From assembly GCA_045658985.1 (NCBI GenBank), contig JAZOWC010000068.1, forward strand, positions 1 to 64,000: a stretch of DNA of 64,000 nucleotides, written 5' to 3'. This document shows, in pieces, positions 1 to 7,706 of the stretch (its first letter is position 1; the number at the start of each line of letters is the position of its first letter). Below the pieces are notes generated by a model. It made no database searches. It saw nothing but the letters and a program-made list of their open reading frames with translations, and had not been told where the DNA came from. The DNA is from RGIG3513 sp045658985. Lineage in GTDB: Bacteria > Bacillota > Clostridia > Oscillospirales > Butyricicoccaceae. Made by a program: the position numbers and the translations under genes.

Positions 1-2514
1 CATAAAGTTATAGTTTACTCTGTCAGCAAAGGGTGCAAGATTCTCGGTATATCCCATTTCAAAACGAATGATGGATATAAGGTCGGACAATTGTGCCATC
101 GTACCACGCTTTACTCTTTCGGGTTTCTTAATGGCATAACAATCCCACAGACGCTCCACGGTGATTCCTTTGGACTTCAGCTTCTCATATAATGCTTTCA
201 ATCCATCAATCGCCATCGGACGGTCTTTATATTTTTGGTCGTAGATGATACGCAGGGCGATAATTTCATCTCTGTTCTCGTCAATAAACTGACGGAAAGA
301 AGATATAACACGGTCTGCGTTTTCCTCTTGCTGCGAGTCGAATCCGGCAAACAACACCTCGTCAAGATTTACGTTGTCGATGATCTGTTCGTGACTGCGG
401 CGCATATTCTCAATGTAATCACGCACATCGGGATTTTGAAAAGGAGCAACTGCCTCTATCGCCAATGCCTTCTTTGCCTCGGCAATTTGCTCGTCGGTAG
501 GTTCTGCTGTTGCAAACTGCTCCTGTGCCTTGTGAAGAATTGCGTCCTCGTCAAAGGCGTTCAAAAGCTTTTCGGCAACTTGTCCTGCGCTATCGCCGAC
601 TTTTTCTGCAAACTCTTTCTTTTCACTCGGAGTCATTTGGCTATTCAACCGAATAACACGGTTTGCAAGAGAGGTGAACGTATCCTCGCTCTTATCACCG
701 AGAGCTACATTCATCATCAGTTCTCTCATACTGACAGACGGTTTGCGCTCGAGAGTACGAGTGTCGGATTTCTTGGATTTGGTAACACCCACGGCATCCA
801 CGATAACAAAATGATCTTTGTTATCGGTTGCAGATGGAGTAACCTTTTGAAGATCGTCTTTAGAGAGAGTTCTTGTTCCGCGACCTTTCATCTGCTCGAA
901 ATAGTTTTTGCTGCGAACATCGCGCATGAAGATTAAGCATTCGATAGGTTTAACATCCGTACCAGTTGCAATCATGTCGACGGTAACGGCAATACGGGGA
1001 TAGTAATCGTTACGGAAAGAGCTTAATACGCTTTCGGGGTTTTCTGCAGAATAAGTAATCTTTTTGCAGAACTCGTTGCCTTCGCCAAACTCCTCACGGA
1101 CGATTTGAATGATGTCGTCTGCGTGGCTATCGGTTTTAGCAAAAATCAGAGTTTTCGGCACTTCTTTACGACGGGGGAACAACGATGTAAACACATTTTC
1201 TTTGAATGTGCGAATTACAGTGCGGATTTGGCTTGGATTGACAATGTCTCGGTCAAGCTGTGACGGTCTATAATCCACGTCCTCATCAAGCTGTTTCCAA
1301 CGCTTTTCGCGCGATAAACGGCTACGCACCTCTATCATTTGCTTCATAATGTGCGTAGTATTTTTGCCGATATTGGTTTCAATGAGAAAGATATCCTCCC
1401 CTACGTTTACGCCGTCAATGATAGCTTGTTCACGAGGATATTCGCTGACCACGTTCTCATTGAAAAACGCAAAGGTACGCTTATCGGGGGTGGCAGTCAG
1501 ACCGATAATAAATGAATCGAAGTACTCGAGCACCTGATTCCACACGTTATAAATAGAACGGTGGCACTCGTCTACGATGATGCAATCAAAGAATTCGGGT
1601 GGATATTTCTCGTTGTAAACCACCTCTTTCGGTGCTTTGGAGTCTGCTGTTACAAATTCGTTGAACGATGTTTCCTCGGCAGATTCGTCAAGTTCGTCGC
1701 CTTTGAGGATGGAGTACATTCTCTGAATGGTGCTGATACAGATCTGAACACCATCGGGGATATACGAGGATTTGAGTCTATGTACGCCATAAATCTGCGA
1801 GAAGGAACGGTTATCATCTGTCGGTCTGTATGCCAAGAATTCGCGCTCTGCCTGCTCGCCAAGACCTTTCGTATCCACGAGGAAAAGAATACGGTTCATT
1901 TTTCCGTATTTTAAAAGTCTGTATGCCGCAGTAATAGCCGTAAATGTTTTTCCAGCGCCCGTTGCCATTTGTACCAAAGCCTTGGGGCGGTTATCAGCAA
2001 AGGATTTATCAAGATTTTCGATAGCGGCAATCTGACACTTACGGAATCCCGTAGGATCGAACTCGGGGAAATGCTTCATATTGTTCCGCACGGTATCCGC
2101 CTGTTTCAAAAGAGCGTTTAGAGTTTCGGGACGATGGAAGGAAAAAACTGTTCTTGAACGATATTTTACATCGTTATAGTCGGTAAAGCGTGTGAGCTTG
2201 TCCGTTGCTTCGTATGCAAATCGAATGCGGTAAATGTCTTTGATCCACTTGAACGTACTGTTCGCATAACGAGAAGACTGCCCCTCAACGGCAGTTATGT
2301 TCTCTCCCTCATCTGTTTTCTTGGCTTCTATAACACCTACAGGTACTCCTTCTATGAAAAGAGCATAATCCACAGGTCCCGTGCTCGTTGGGAACTCCCG
2401 AACAGCAACACCGAGAGAAGCTGACAAACTCAAGGATTTGACATCTTGAATCACCCATCCGGATTCTATTAACTTTTTATCGATAGTTAATCGAGATTTT
2501 TCTTCAGGCTTCAT
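1..2514 (-). CDS. hsdR: Type I restriction enzyme R subunit (partial, C-terminus beyond left edge)
   Basis: Restriction and ATP-dependent translocation subunit of a type I restriction-modification complex. 838 codons are visible from the ATG at 2514; the frame is open to base 1, so the C-terminal part is missing. An N-terminal nuclease core is seen as Asp49 followed by the E63-A-K65 motif. A superfamily 2 helicase follows: Walker A (MATGAGKT, 183-190), motif II DECH (315-318) and a downstream LTATP motif III. Together these match the EcoKI-type HsdR architecture. It starts 21 bases after the DUF5655 gene and is the last visible gene of a minus-strand operon. hsdM and hsdS are not in the window and would have to lie to the left. 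The first 2.5 kb is A+T-rich compared with the housekeeping region, consistent with an acquired defence island. Confidence 0.93.
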   Translation of the reverse strand, partial: MKPEEKSRLTIDKKLIESGWVIQDVKSLSLSASLGVAVREFPTSTGPVDYALFIEGVPVGVIEAKKTDEGENITAVEGQSSRYANSTFKWIKDIYRIRFAYEATDKLTRFTDYNDVKYRSRTVFSFHRPETLNALLKQADTVRNNMKHFPEFDPTGFRKCQIAAIENLDKSFADNRPKALVQMATGAGKTFTAITAAYRLLKYGKMNRILFLVDTKGLGEQAEREFLAYRPTDDNRSFSQIYGVHRLKSSYIPDGVQICISTIQRMYSILKGDELDESAEETSFNEFVTADSKAPKEVVYNEKYPPEFFDCIIVDECHRSIYNVWNQVLEYFDSFIIGLTATPDKRTFAFFNENVVSEYPREQAIIDGVNVGEDIFLIETNIGKNTTHIMKQMIEVRSRLSREKRWKQLDEDVDYRPSQLDRDIVNPSQIRTVIRTFKENVFTSLFPRRKEVPKTLIFAKTDSHADDIIQIVREEFGEGNEFCKKITYSAENPESVLSSFRNDYYPRIAVTVDMIATGTDVKPIECLIFMRDVRSKNYFEQMKGRGTRTLSKDDLQKVTPSATDNKDHFVIVDAVGVTKSKKSDTRTLERKPSVSMRELMMNVALGDKSEDTFTSLANRVIRLNSQMTPSEKKEFAEKVGDSAGQVAEKLLNAFDEDAILHKAQEQFATAEPTDEQIAEAKKALAIEAVAPFQNPDVRDYIENMRRSHEQIIDNVNLDEVLFAGFDSQQEENADRVISSFRQFIDENRDEIIALRIIYDQKYKDRPMAIDGLKALYEKLKSKGITVERLWDCYAIKKPERVKRGTMAQLSDLISIIRFEMGYTENLAPFADRVNYNFM

Positions 2515-2534
2515 ATCCAAGCCTCCTTTAAGTT

Positions 2535-3431
2535 TCAATTCTCGTTATACGCTCTATCAATCAGCGGTTTGGCTTTTTCAAAGTCTGCAACAGTTTGAAG
2601 GTGGAGTTCAACTGCACCACAGCCCCAGTGACCAATGTTCGTTACATCTCTTGAAAAACCTTCTTCAAACTTAACAGTGTTTACATCCAAAGGCAAATTC
2701 AAAATGAGCTTTTTCTTTAACGCTACAACTGTTACAATGTTGCGGATCTTTTTGAATGCCGCATAAAGTTTCAAGTGAGTTTCACACACGTCATCACCAA
2801 GGCTCAATATGTAATTGGTAAGATCTTGATACATTGTTTTGACTGAGGTATCAGCTGCTTTTAATTGCTCATCAAAGGTTTTGTCGGTAGATTTAGCTTT
2901 GGTAACTGGAGTATCGGTATCGGGTATCGCGGCAGCAACGTTTTCGTTGATATGCTCGAACATAAGCAAATCTTCGCCAAACTTCTTATACCGAATAAGG
3001 CTGACATTTCTATTCATTTGCTTAATTGCGGATTCATCATACTTGGTAAAATCTCCTGCAATACACACAACACGAGGCATTGTCCAGTCGATATTGTCTG
3101 CTTCTTTAAGTCCTAGTTTCTCGATAACCAAAACCTTAAAGCTATCTTTGTGATCCAAGAGCCAGTTAAGATAGAACAGGCCTTGATTGATTACATTTTC
3201 TTTCATTGAGCGCTTATACTCAAATATAACAGGACAATGATTCTCATCAATTCCGATACTGTCCATGCGACCTCCATCGGTGGTTTTATACTCGGAGGCA
3301 AGGAAGGTAACGCCAAAGAATGTTTCCATATTGTTTTCAATTACGGTCTGCAACTCTTTTTCGAGAGTAACGTTCCCACTTTGTAATTCTGTTACTTTAC
3401 CGTTTATATTAAATAATTTAATATCAGCCAT
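2535..3431 (-). CDS. DUF5655-family protein with PD-(D/E)XK-like N-terminal domain
   Basis: 298 residues. The N-terminal half carries the pattern of a PD-(D/E)XK nuclease fold: Asp57 in a DSIGID strand, then E71-Y-K73 in VIFEYK, followed by an alpha helix with a conserved-looking Gln. The C-terminal half (about 185-298) matches my recollection of the DUF5655 domain, including the ending with GHWGCG and a charged last helix. Proteins of this type are often annotated as hypothetical or as NucS-like and are frequently found beside restriction genes. Its start overlaps the upstream small gene by 8 bases and hsdR follows after 20 bases, so it is part of the restriction operon. Whether it is an active nuclease or an accessory factor is inference. 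Confidence 0.75.
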   Translation of the reverse strand: MADIKLFNINGKVTELQSGNVTLEKELQTVIENNMETFFGVTFLASEYKTTDGGRMDSIGIDENHCPVIFEYKRSMKENVINQGLFYLNWLLDHKDSFKVLVIEKLGLKEADNIDWTMPRVVCIAGDFTKYDESAIKQMNRNVSLIRYKKFGEDLLMFEHINENVAAAIPDTDTPVTKAKSTDKTFDEQLKAADTSVKTMYQDLTNYILSLGDDVCETHLKLYAAFKKIRNIVTVVALKKKLILNLPLDVNTVKFEEGFSRDVTNIGHWGCGAVELHLQTVADFEKAKPLIDRAYNEN

Positions 3432-3735
3432 TTTCTTTCTCCTTCAATTCCAACTTTGCAAGTTTTGCTTTTAGGAAATCTATTTGAAACTGGATATTTG
3501 TAATAATAAGCCTGTTGTCGGCTTGATAAAGATCAACACTGCCGAATTGTACCTGCTTGGCAACGGTCGCTGTTGCCAATTCAATATCTGTAAATTGTAT
3601 TGCTTTTATTCTTTCGATTGCATCGTTGCGATCAAGAAAACCGGTTGTTTGAAACTGATAAACGATATTTTCACGCTCTACAATGTCATTTACGACAGAC
3701 AACTTGTCATATTCTCTTTTTATGAGATTGCTCAT
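3424..3735 (-). CDS. Small protein of unknown function in the restriction operon
   Basis: 103 residues from the ATG at 3735, chosen because a GAGGGAAG ribosome binding site lies 5 bases upstream; a longer frame reaching 3852 has no such site. The protein is charged and predicted mostly helical, with no signal peptide or membrane segment. The last third (Gln/Ile/Leu/Lys rich, ending KELEKENG-like) could form a coiled coil. I do not recognise a family. It overlaps the start of the DUF5655 gene by 8 bases, which points to translational coupling and a shared role. Confidence 0.6.
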   Translation of the reverse strand: MSNLIKREYDKLSVVNDIVERENIVYQFQTTGFLDRNDAIERIKAIQFTDIELATATVAKQVQFGSVDLYQADNRLIITNIQFQIDFLKAKLAKLELKEKENG

Positions 3736-3858
3736 TTTATCTTCCCTCATAATAGTTATACCCGTCAATCCTCTTTCCTTTATCAGTAGTTCTCTTTCTG
3801 ATTCTAGATTACCACTTCTGGGATAGGATGAAAAAAGAGGATTTTTCAACACATACTG

Positions 3859-4074
3859 TTATTTCTCCGCTTCTTCCGGAATGAATTCCATAATATCATC
3901 CACGCCACAACCGAGGACTTTGCAGATTTTGCCAAGGGTTTCGACGGTGACGTTTTCGCCCTTGCTCATCTTGGTGATGGTATAGTTACTGATATCCGCC
4001 GCTTTCGCGAGGTCTTTCTTTTTCATATCGTGGTCGATCAAAAGCTTCCAAAGTTTTTTATAGCTGACAGCCAT
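3859..4074 (-). CDS. XRE/Cro-type helix-turn-helix regulator
   Basis: 71 residues from the ATG at 4074, picked because an AGAGGTG site lies 5 bases upstream; an in-frame ATG at 4113 lies inside the -10 region. A single Cro/C1-type HTH is seen at about residues 18-55 (KKKDLAKAADIS, then TITKMSKG), and the protein ends in an acidic tail. It is the first gene of the restriction operon, preceded by a strong promoter and an inverted repeat. It is a likely controller of the downstream restriction genes, as C proteins are in other systems; that role is inferred from position. Confidence 0.85.
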   Translation of the reverse strand: MAVSYKKLWKLLIDHDMKKKDLAKAADISNYTITKMSKGENVTVETLGKICKVLGCGVDDIMEFIPEEAEK

Positions 4075-4113
4075 AGTTGCACCTCTTTTGTTAAGGTATA
4101 GTTTGTTAATCAT

Positions 4114-4141
4114 ATTATATCACAAAACGTCGAATCTTCAA
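4114..4141 (-). promoter_or_regulatory. Sigma-A type promoter of the restriction operon
   Basis: On the minus strand TTGAAG (4141-4136) and TATAAT (4119-4114) are 16 bases apart, reading towards the XRE gene start at 4074. Confidence 0.7.
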
Positions 4142-4152
4142 GAACATAATAT

Positions 4153-4177
4153 AGCTATAACTATATTTTTTATAGCT
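4153..4177. promoter_or_regulatory. Inverted repeat, candidate XRE operator
   Basis: AGCTATA (4153-4159) and TATAGCT (4171-4177) form perfect 7-base arms around an A/T spacer, 11 bases upstream of the -35 box of the XRE promoter. A second overlapping pair (ATATAG/CTATAT) is also present. Position suggests autoregulation by the XRE protein. Confidence 0.45.
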
Positions 4178-4443
4178 TTCCCGATAATTAACATCGTCAT
4201 GTTAAGATTTCAAAAAACAACCTTTGTAATATATATCGTGTGTATATCTATCATTTCGAAATGAACCAATGAATCCGTACCTATATCAATCTCAAAACCA
4301 CAAAACCGATATGGGTATCCATGCTGATCTTTTTAATTCTTTCCAAAGTGTTTTCCAGATCACGACGGTCAGCGGTCAGTAAAAACGCTATTAAAAACTC
4401 GGGTTGCGATCGATATCCTAGACAGGACAGATTAGGATCACCT
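4178..4443. other. A+T-rich intergenic stretch, no gene seen
   Basis: No open frame with a ribosome binding site, no RNA gene and no clear repeat. It lies between the restriction-operon promoter and the tRNA scar and would be the right end of the inferred island. Confidence 0.5.
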
Positions 4444-4489
4444 GCTCATAACCCGGAGGTCGTAGGTTCAAATCCTGCCTCCGCAACCA
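4444..4489 (+). other. Displaced 3' half of an initiator tRNA (attachment-site scar)
   Basis: The stretch begins in the anticodon stem/loop (GCTCATAACCC), contains a normal T-arm (GTAGG-loop-CCTGC) and an acceptor 3' strand, and ends in CCA. This is the 3' half of tRNA-fMet. The 5' half (acceptor, D-arm) is absent from the sequence upstream. Tyrosine recombinases commonly integrate at tRNA 3' ends and leave such a partial copy at the distal boundary. The polarity implies that the intact tRNA and the element lie to the left, so the restriction island would be the insert. A natural tRNA-type terminator follows directly. Confidence 0.7.
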
Positions 4490-4495
4490 TCTAGG

Positions 4496-4533
4496 AAAGC
4501 CTTGGAATCTCAATGATTCCAAGGCTTTTTCTT
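4496..4533 (+). terminator. Intrinsic terminator after the tRNA scar
   Basis: A 14-bp perfect stem (4496-4509 with 4515-4528) and 5-base loop is followed by a T-rich run. It is probably the original tRNA-fMet terminator. Confidence 0.8.
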
Positions 4534-4942
4534 TGTGTTTGTCAGTGTTTTGCTCATATGCGGATCGCACATAAAACCGAGCTATGTACATTTGACGCCA
4601 ATTTTGACGCCGATTGCGTAACAAGCAATACCCCAAAACAGCACAATATATGTATTGTCTACGTTAATTTTTCGTGCTATAATAATATTGCGCACTGATA
4701 GGTGTCGAGGATAACTCACTGATTGCCACGGTGTTTTATGCCTTACTTATCAGTCGGCAGATAAGCGCAGATATATTACAATGCAGACTCCTATCTCTGC
4801 AATCACTGTCTTCAGAATCTGCAAACAGGTTAATCCTGTATATGGCAAACTAATTATTTCAAGAGAAAGATGTATCGTTTAATACTGAAGGCACGGTGCT
4901 GCCGGAAGTTCTTTGCGGTACATTTTTCTTTTTATATTATAA
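4534..4942. other. Intergenic stretch, no gene seen
   Basis: Only short frames antisense to the tRNA scar or without a ribosome binding site. No RNA gene or repeat is recognised. Confidence 0.45.
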
Positions 4943-5007
4943 AAACATCGCGCAGGACATCAGTAGCTCATACGGAAATCCGAAGTCTACATTCCTACGC
5001 GATGTTT
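4943..5007 (-). terminator. Terminator-like hairpin downstream of the recombinase
   Basis: Near-perfect 15-bp arms (4943-4957 and 4993-5007) enclose a long loop of about 35 bases. On the minus strand they are followed by TTTTTATAAT. Confidence 0.5.
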
Positions 5008-5103
5008 GTACTTGAATAATATCCCAAACAACAAAAATGGTCAATAATAGCCATTAATTCCTTACCAGACCAAAATCTATCAGGGAATTTCCTGAACTAC
5101 ACC

Positions 5104-5850
5104 TCACTCTCCCCCATAAAATGCACTCATTTTTTCCATACTTTGTTTCTTGTGGTCGGGGAGTGCGTGGGCGTAGAGATTGAGTGTAGTTGAGGCTTGG
5201 GCGTGGCCTAAGATTGATGACAGCACTTTGATATCCATACCTGCTTCTAACGCTCTGGTTGCGAACGTGTGACGCAAGGCGTGGAAGTTAATATTCTTTA
5301 CTCCCGCTGCCTTTAAAGTCCTTTTAAACAAATCCTGGTAAGTTCTGGGCTCGTAGAAAGTTCCCGAAACCGTGGAGAATATCGGCGTAGTGGACGATAA
5401 ATACACGTTTTGTGTAACCAGCAGCTCTTTTTGTCTTTGGTGGTATATCATCAGGTCTTTCCACACTTGAGGAAACAATGAGATGACCCTCTGCCCTGTT
5501 GTGGTTTTGGGTGTTCTTGCTACAATTTCTGTAGTGGTCTTCCCCGGCTTCTTGGCGACCAATTTCCCGTTCTCATCTACTTTTTGTAAGCGGCCGACAG
5601 TTCGACGAATACGTATACAGTGATTGGTAAAATCTACGTCACCCCATTGCAGTCCCAACATTTCTCCACGCCTGACGCCGGTACTTAGGGTAAAAATTAT
5701 TCCAAATGCCGCTAAAGATTCAGAGTTCGCTGCGGCTTTTTGTAGGGCCAGCTGTTCTTCTATTGTGAGAATAGCGATTTCTTTTTTCCCTATTGACGAG
5801 ATCTTGACACCGTTTATAGGTATCAATTCTGTCACACGAAACTGCACCAT
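5104..5850 (-). CDS. Tyrosine recombinase/integrase, catalytic domain only
   Basis: 248 residues. The full catalytic set of a phage-type tyrosine recombinase is visible: Arg60 (TGVRRGE), His190 and Arg193 (HALRHTF), His216 (LGHAQAS) and nucleophile Tyr226 (NLYAHAL). Typical integrases of this type are about 370-400 residues, with an N-terminal SAM-like core-binding domain. That domain is missing here: a stop codon lies just upstream of the first ATG and no open continuation is seen, so the gene looks 5'-truncated and its product is probably not able to recombine on its own. It sits 0.6 kb from the tRNA-fMet scar, as expected for an integrative element, but on the side opposite to the inferred insert. 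It may be the remnant of a second, nested element. Confidence 0.85.
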   Translation of the reverse strand: MVQFRVTELIPINGVKISSIGKKEIAILTIEEQLALQKAAANSESLAAFGIIFTLSTGVRRGEMLGLQWGDVDFTNHCIRIRRTVGRLQKVDENGKLVAKKPGKTTTEIVARTPKTTTGQRVISLFPQVWKDLMIYHQRQKELLVTQNVYLSSTTPIFSTVSGTFYEPRTYQDLFKRTLKAAGVKNINFHALRHTFATRALEAGMDIKVLSSILGHAQASTTLNLYAHALPDHKKQSMEKMSAFYGGE

Positions 5851-5974
5851 TACTTATCATCACACATATTAACCCTATAGCAATCATTACTGTCCCTTTT
5901 ATTGTACATAGGATTCTGTATTATAAGAATATGTAAGCACCTCTATATCCGTAAAAACAGAAAGGATGTACATT

Positions 5975-6379
5975 ATGTTAAGAAAACTCATCGACCAAAG
6001 CCTATTCACTCGCATTATTCAAGCTCCCGAAAACAGAAACACTGTTATGAGTGTAACAATTTATCCAGGCGGAAGATTCAATATGAACAGCCGTTTGTCT
6101 GCCAAATTACACGGCAAGCCACTGAACATTTCTTTTACGGAGGATGCCTTGCACTTTTTGTTATGCGAAAGCACATCAAAGGATGGTTCCATAATTTTCC
6201 CCAAAAACGGTTCCAAACTTTTACCCTCCACTGCAGAAATCACAAAACAAGGAAAGTTAGACTTACCCGCCAAGTTCGAAGTGTGGCTCAGAGATGACGG
6301 AGCTTGGCAAGGAGATTGCATAGAAAACCCTTTTCCATCGCAATGCGAAAAGCTCCCCAACTCAAAGAAGAAGAAATAA
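5975..6379 (+). CDS. Small hypothetical protein, accessory region
   Basis: 134 residues from the ATG at 5975, with an AAAGGA site 8 bases upstream. It is soluble and carries no signal peptide. It contains a beta-rich middle (about 22-110) and a Lys-rich end (NSKKKK). I do not recognise a family. It lies directly behind the truncated recombinase in divergent orientation and overlaps the next small gene in another frame, a style common in phage- and plasmid-derived DNA. Confidence 0.55.
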   Translation: MLRKLIDQSLFTRIIQAPENRNTVMSVTIYPGGRFNMNSRLSAKLHGKPLNISFTEDALHFLLCESTSKDGSIIFPKNGSKLLPSTAEITKQGKLDLPAKFEVWLRDDGAWQGDCIENPFPSQCEKLPNSKKKK

Positions 6380-6669
6380 GATCACTAGAAAAATGCCATG
6401 TGGCCGTTATTTCGGAGTTTTTGAATGAATATACAACAGATGATGACTTCCACGATATGATCGAACTCTGCTATGAGGCATGGGAGCTCTCACGTGAAAA
6501 TCCGGCAGACTTGGCGCGTCAAATGATTTCCAAGAATATCAAGGACAAAAAGTTTGAAGCAGCTGTTCTGTATAGCCGCAGAAACATATCCTTAGACCAG
6601 TGCTTTGGTGATAGCAAAACACCTGCAGGCGAGTTCCTGAATCTTTCAGACCAAGAAGAATGGGACTAA
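6343..6669 (+). CDS. Small hypothetical protein overlapping its upstream neighbour
   Basis: 108 residues if the ATG at 6343 is used; the frame extends upstream to a TTG at 6304, and no convincing ribosome binding site decides between them. It is acidic and helical (EEEIRSLEKC, DDDFHDMIEL) and ends DQEEWD. No family is recognised. It shares 37 bases with the preceding gene in a different frame, suggesting coupled translation. A strong terminator follows at 6725. Confidence 0.45.
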   Translation: MRKAPQLKEEEIRSLEKCHVAVISEFLNEYTTDDDFHDMIELCYEAWELSRENPADLARQMISKNIKDKKFEAAVLYSRRNISLDQCFGDSKTPAGEFLNLSDQEEWD

Positions 6670-6724
6670 ATATGGTGGAGATACGCCGGTGTGATCCGCC
6701 AAGCTCTTGAAAGCCAAAACAATA

Positions 6725-6764
6725 CCCCTTGATGCAGTCCATATACTGCATCAAGGGGCTTTTT
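6725..6764 (+). terminator. Strong intrinsic terminator, possibly bidirectional
   Basis: A 13-bp perfect stem (6725-6737 with 6746-6758) is followed by CTTTTT. It closes the small-gene pair and also lies just after the convergent thymidine kinase gene. Confidence 0.85.
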
Positions 6765-6802
6765 GTCTATTATTCAGCTGTCTCGGGGATTCTGTCCGCG
6801 CT

Positions 6803-7396
6803 TTATTCTTTGTTACACACGGTGTTTTGATTCTTTATCGCACGCTTCCAGCAGCTGTGGCACATAGCGATATAAGAATCATTGCCGCCGATCATGATTT
6901 GCCCGCCGTCTGTAAGCACACGTCCGTTTTTGTCTATACGTGCATTTACGATGGCTTTCTGCCCGCAGGAGCAGATGGTTTTTATCTCGGTGATCGAATC
7001 TGCAAGCTCAAACAGTCTGCGGCTTCCCTCAAACAAGTGTGTCAGAAAGTCTGTTCTCAATCCAAAACAAAGCACGGGGATATCATACTCGTCAACAATC
7101 TGTCTCAGCTGATCTATCTGGGCGGCTGTGAAAAACTGGCACTCATCGGCAATGATGACGTGGATATCCTTTCGATCTTCGAACTCTTTCAGAATGTCGG
7201 TTTCGGGCAGTACAACGTATGCTTTTTCTTCAAGTCCGATTCTGGAACGCACCACACCCACACCGTCTCGGTCATCCAGCGAGGGTTTGATAAGCCAAAC
7301 TCGCATTCCGCGCTCCTCATAATTGAACTTTGTAATAAGCGCGCTTGCTGTTTTGGATGAGCCCATTGCTCCGTATTTAAAATAAAGTTTTGCCAT
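6803..7396 (-). CDS. tdk: Thymidine kinase, type II
   Basis: Phosphorylates thymidine (and deoxyuridine) with ATP in nucleotide salvage; cytoplasmic tetramer in known family members. 197 residues from the ATG at 7396, with AAAGGA 6 bases upstream; a longer frame to 7474 crosses the promoter. The P-loop GAMGSSKT is at 9-16 and the catalytic pair Asp84-Glu85 lies in ADECQFF. Four zinc ligands, Cys142, Cys144, Cys179 and Cys182, form the C-terminal lasso site. Length and motifs are typical of the family. It is monocistronic with its own promoter. Confidence 0.95.
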   Translation of the reverse strand: MAKLYFKYGAMGSSKTASALITKFNYEERGMRVWLIKPSLDDRDGVGVVRSRIGLEEKAYVVLPETDILKEFEDRKDIHVIIADECQFFTAAQIDQLRQIVDEYDIPVLCFGLRTDFLTHLFEGSRRLFELADSITEIKTICSCGQKAIVNARIDKNGRVLTDGGQIMIGGNDSYIAMCHSCWKRAIKNQNTVCNKE

Positions 7397-7442
7397 TATG
7401 TATCCTTTCCGGCCGATGTATAAGCCAAAACGTCTTGTAAAC

Positions 7443-7470
7443 AGTATAACATATTTTTTGCCCGTGACAA
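7443..7470 (-). promoter_or_regulatory. Promoter of tdk
   Basis: TTGTCA (7470-7465) and TATACT (7448-7443) are 16 bases apart on the minus strand. Confidence 0.65.
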
Positions 7471-7583
7471 CCAAAAAGCGTCATATTATTACGCACCGCC
7501 CCACTGTGAAGGTTGTTGAGGAAGAAACCGCCGCCCGCGAGCTGCCCTTCTATCTCTTCTGGAGAAAGTAAATACACACAGAT

Positions 7584-7621
7584 ACATCCACCCGCACAAG
7601 CAGGCGGGTGGATGTTTTTTT
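7584..7621 (+). terminator. Intrinsic terminator
   Basis: A 12-bp perfect stem (7584-7595 with 7604-7615) is followed by seven T. No clear gene precedes it on the plus strand; a short open tail ending at 7569 may be the end of a lost gene. The interval 7397-7706 otherwise holds only the tdk and lipoprotein promoters. Confidence 0.8.
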
Positions 7622-7630
7622 GTCGGGGCT

Positions 7631-7659
7631 TTGATTTTTCGGTAAAGGCTTGGTATAAT
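7631..7659 (+). promoter_or_regulatory. Promoter of the Cys/His-repeat lipoprotein
   Basis: TTGATT (7631-7636) and TATAAT (7654-7659) have a 17-base spacer and lie 47 bases ahead of the start codon. Confidence 0.7.
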
Positions 7660-7706
7660 GTATCAGTACAATATATCTGCAAATACTCTACGAAAAGAGA
7701 AATGAT

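Noticed and set aside
235..936. 233-residue plus-strand frame at the left edge
   Set aside because: Antisense to hsdR; composition and lack of motifs show it is a shadow.
4418..4636. 72-residue minus-strand frame with LRRQDLNLRPPGYE
   Set aside because: This is the typical false protein read antisense to a tRNA 3' half.
7503..7569. Short open tail (VVEEETAARELPFYLFW-like) before a plus-strand terminator
   Set aside because: It looks like the end of a gene, but there is no start, no upstream continuation and no recognisable family. Noted only as a possible remnant.
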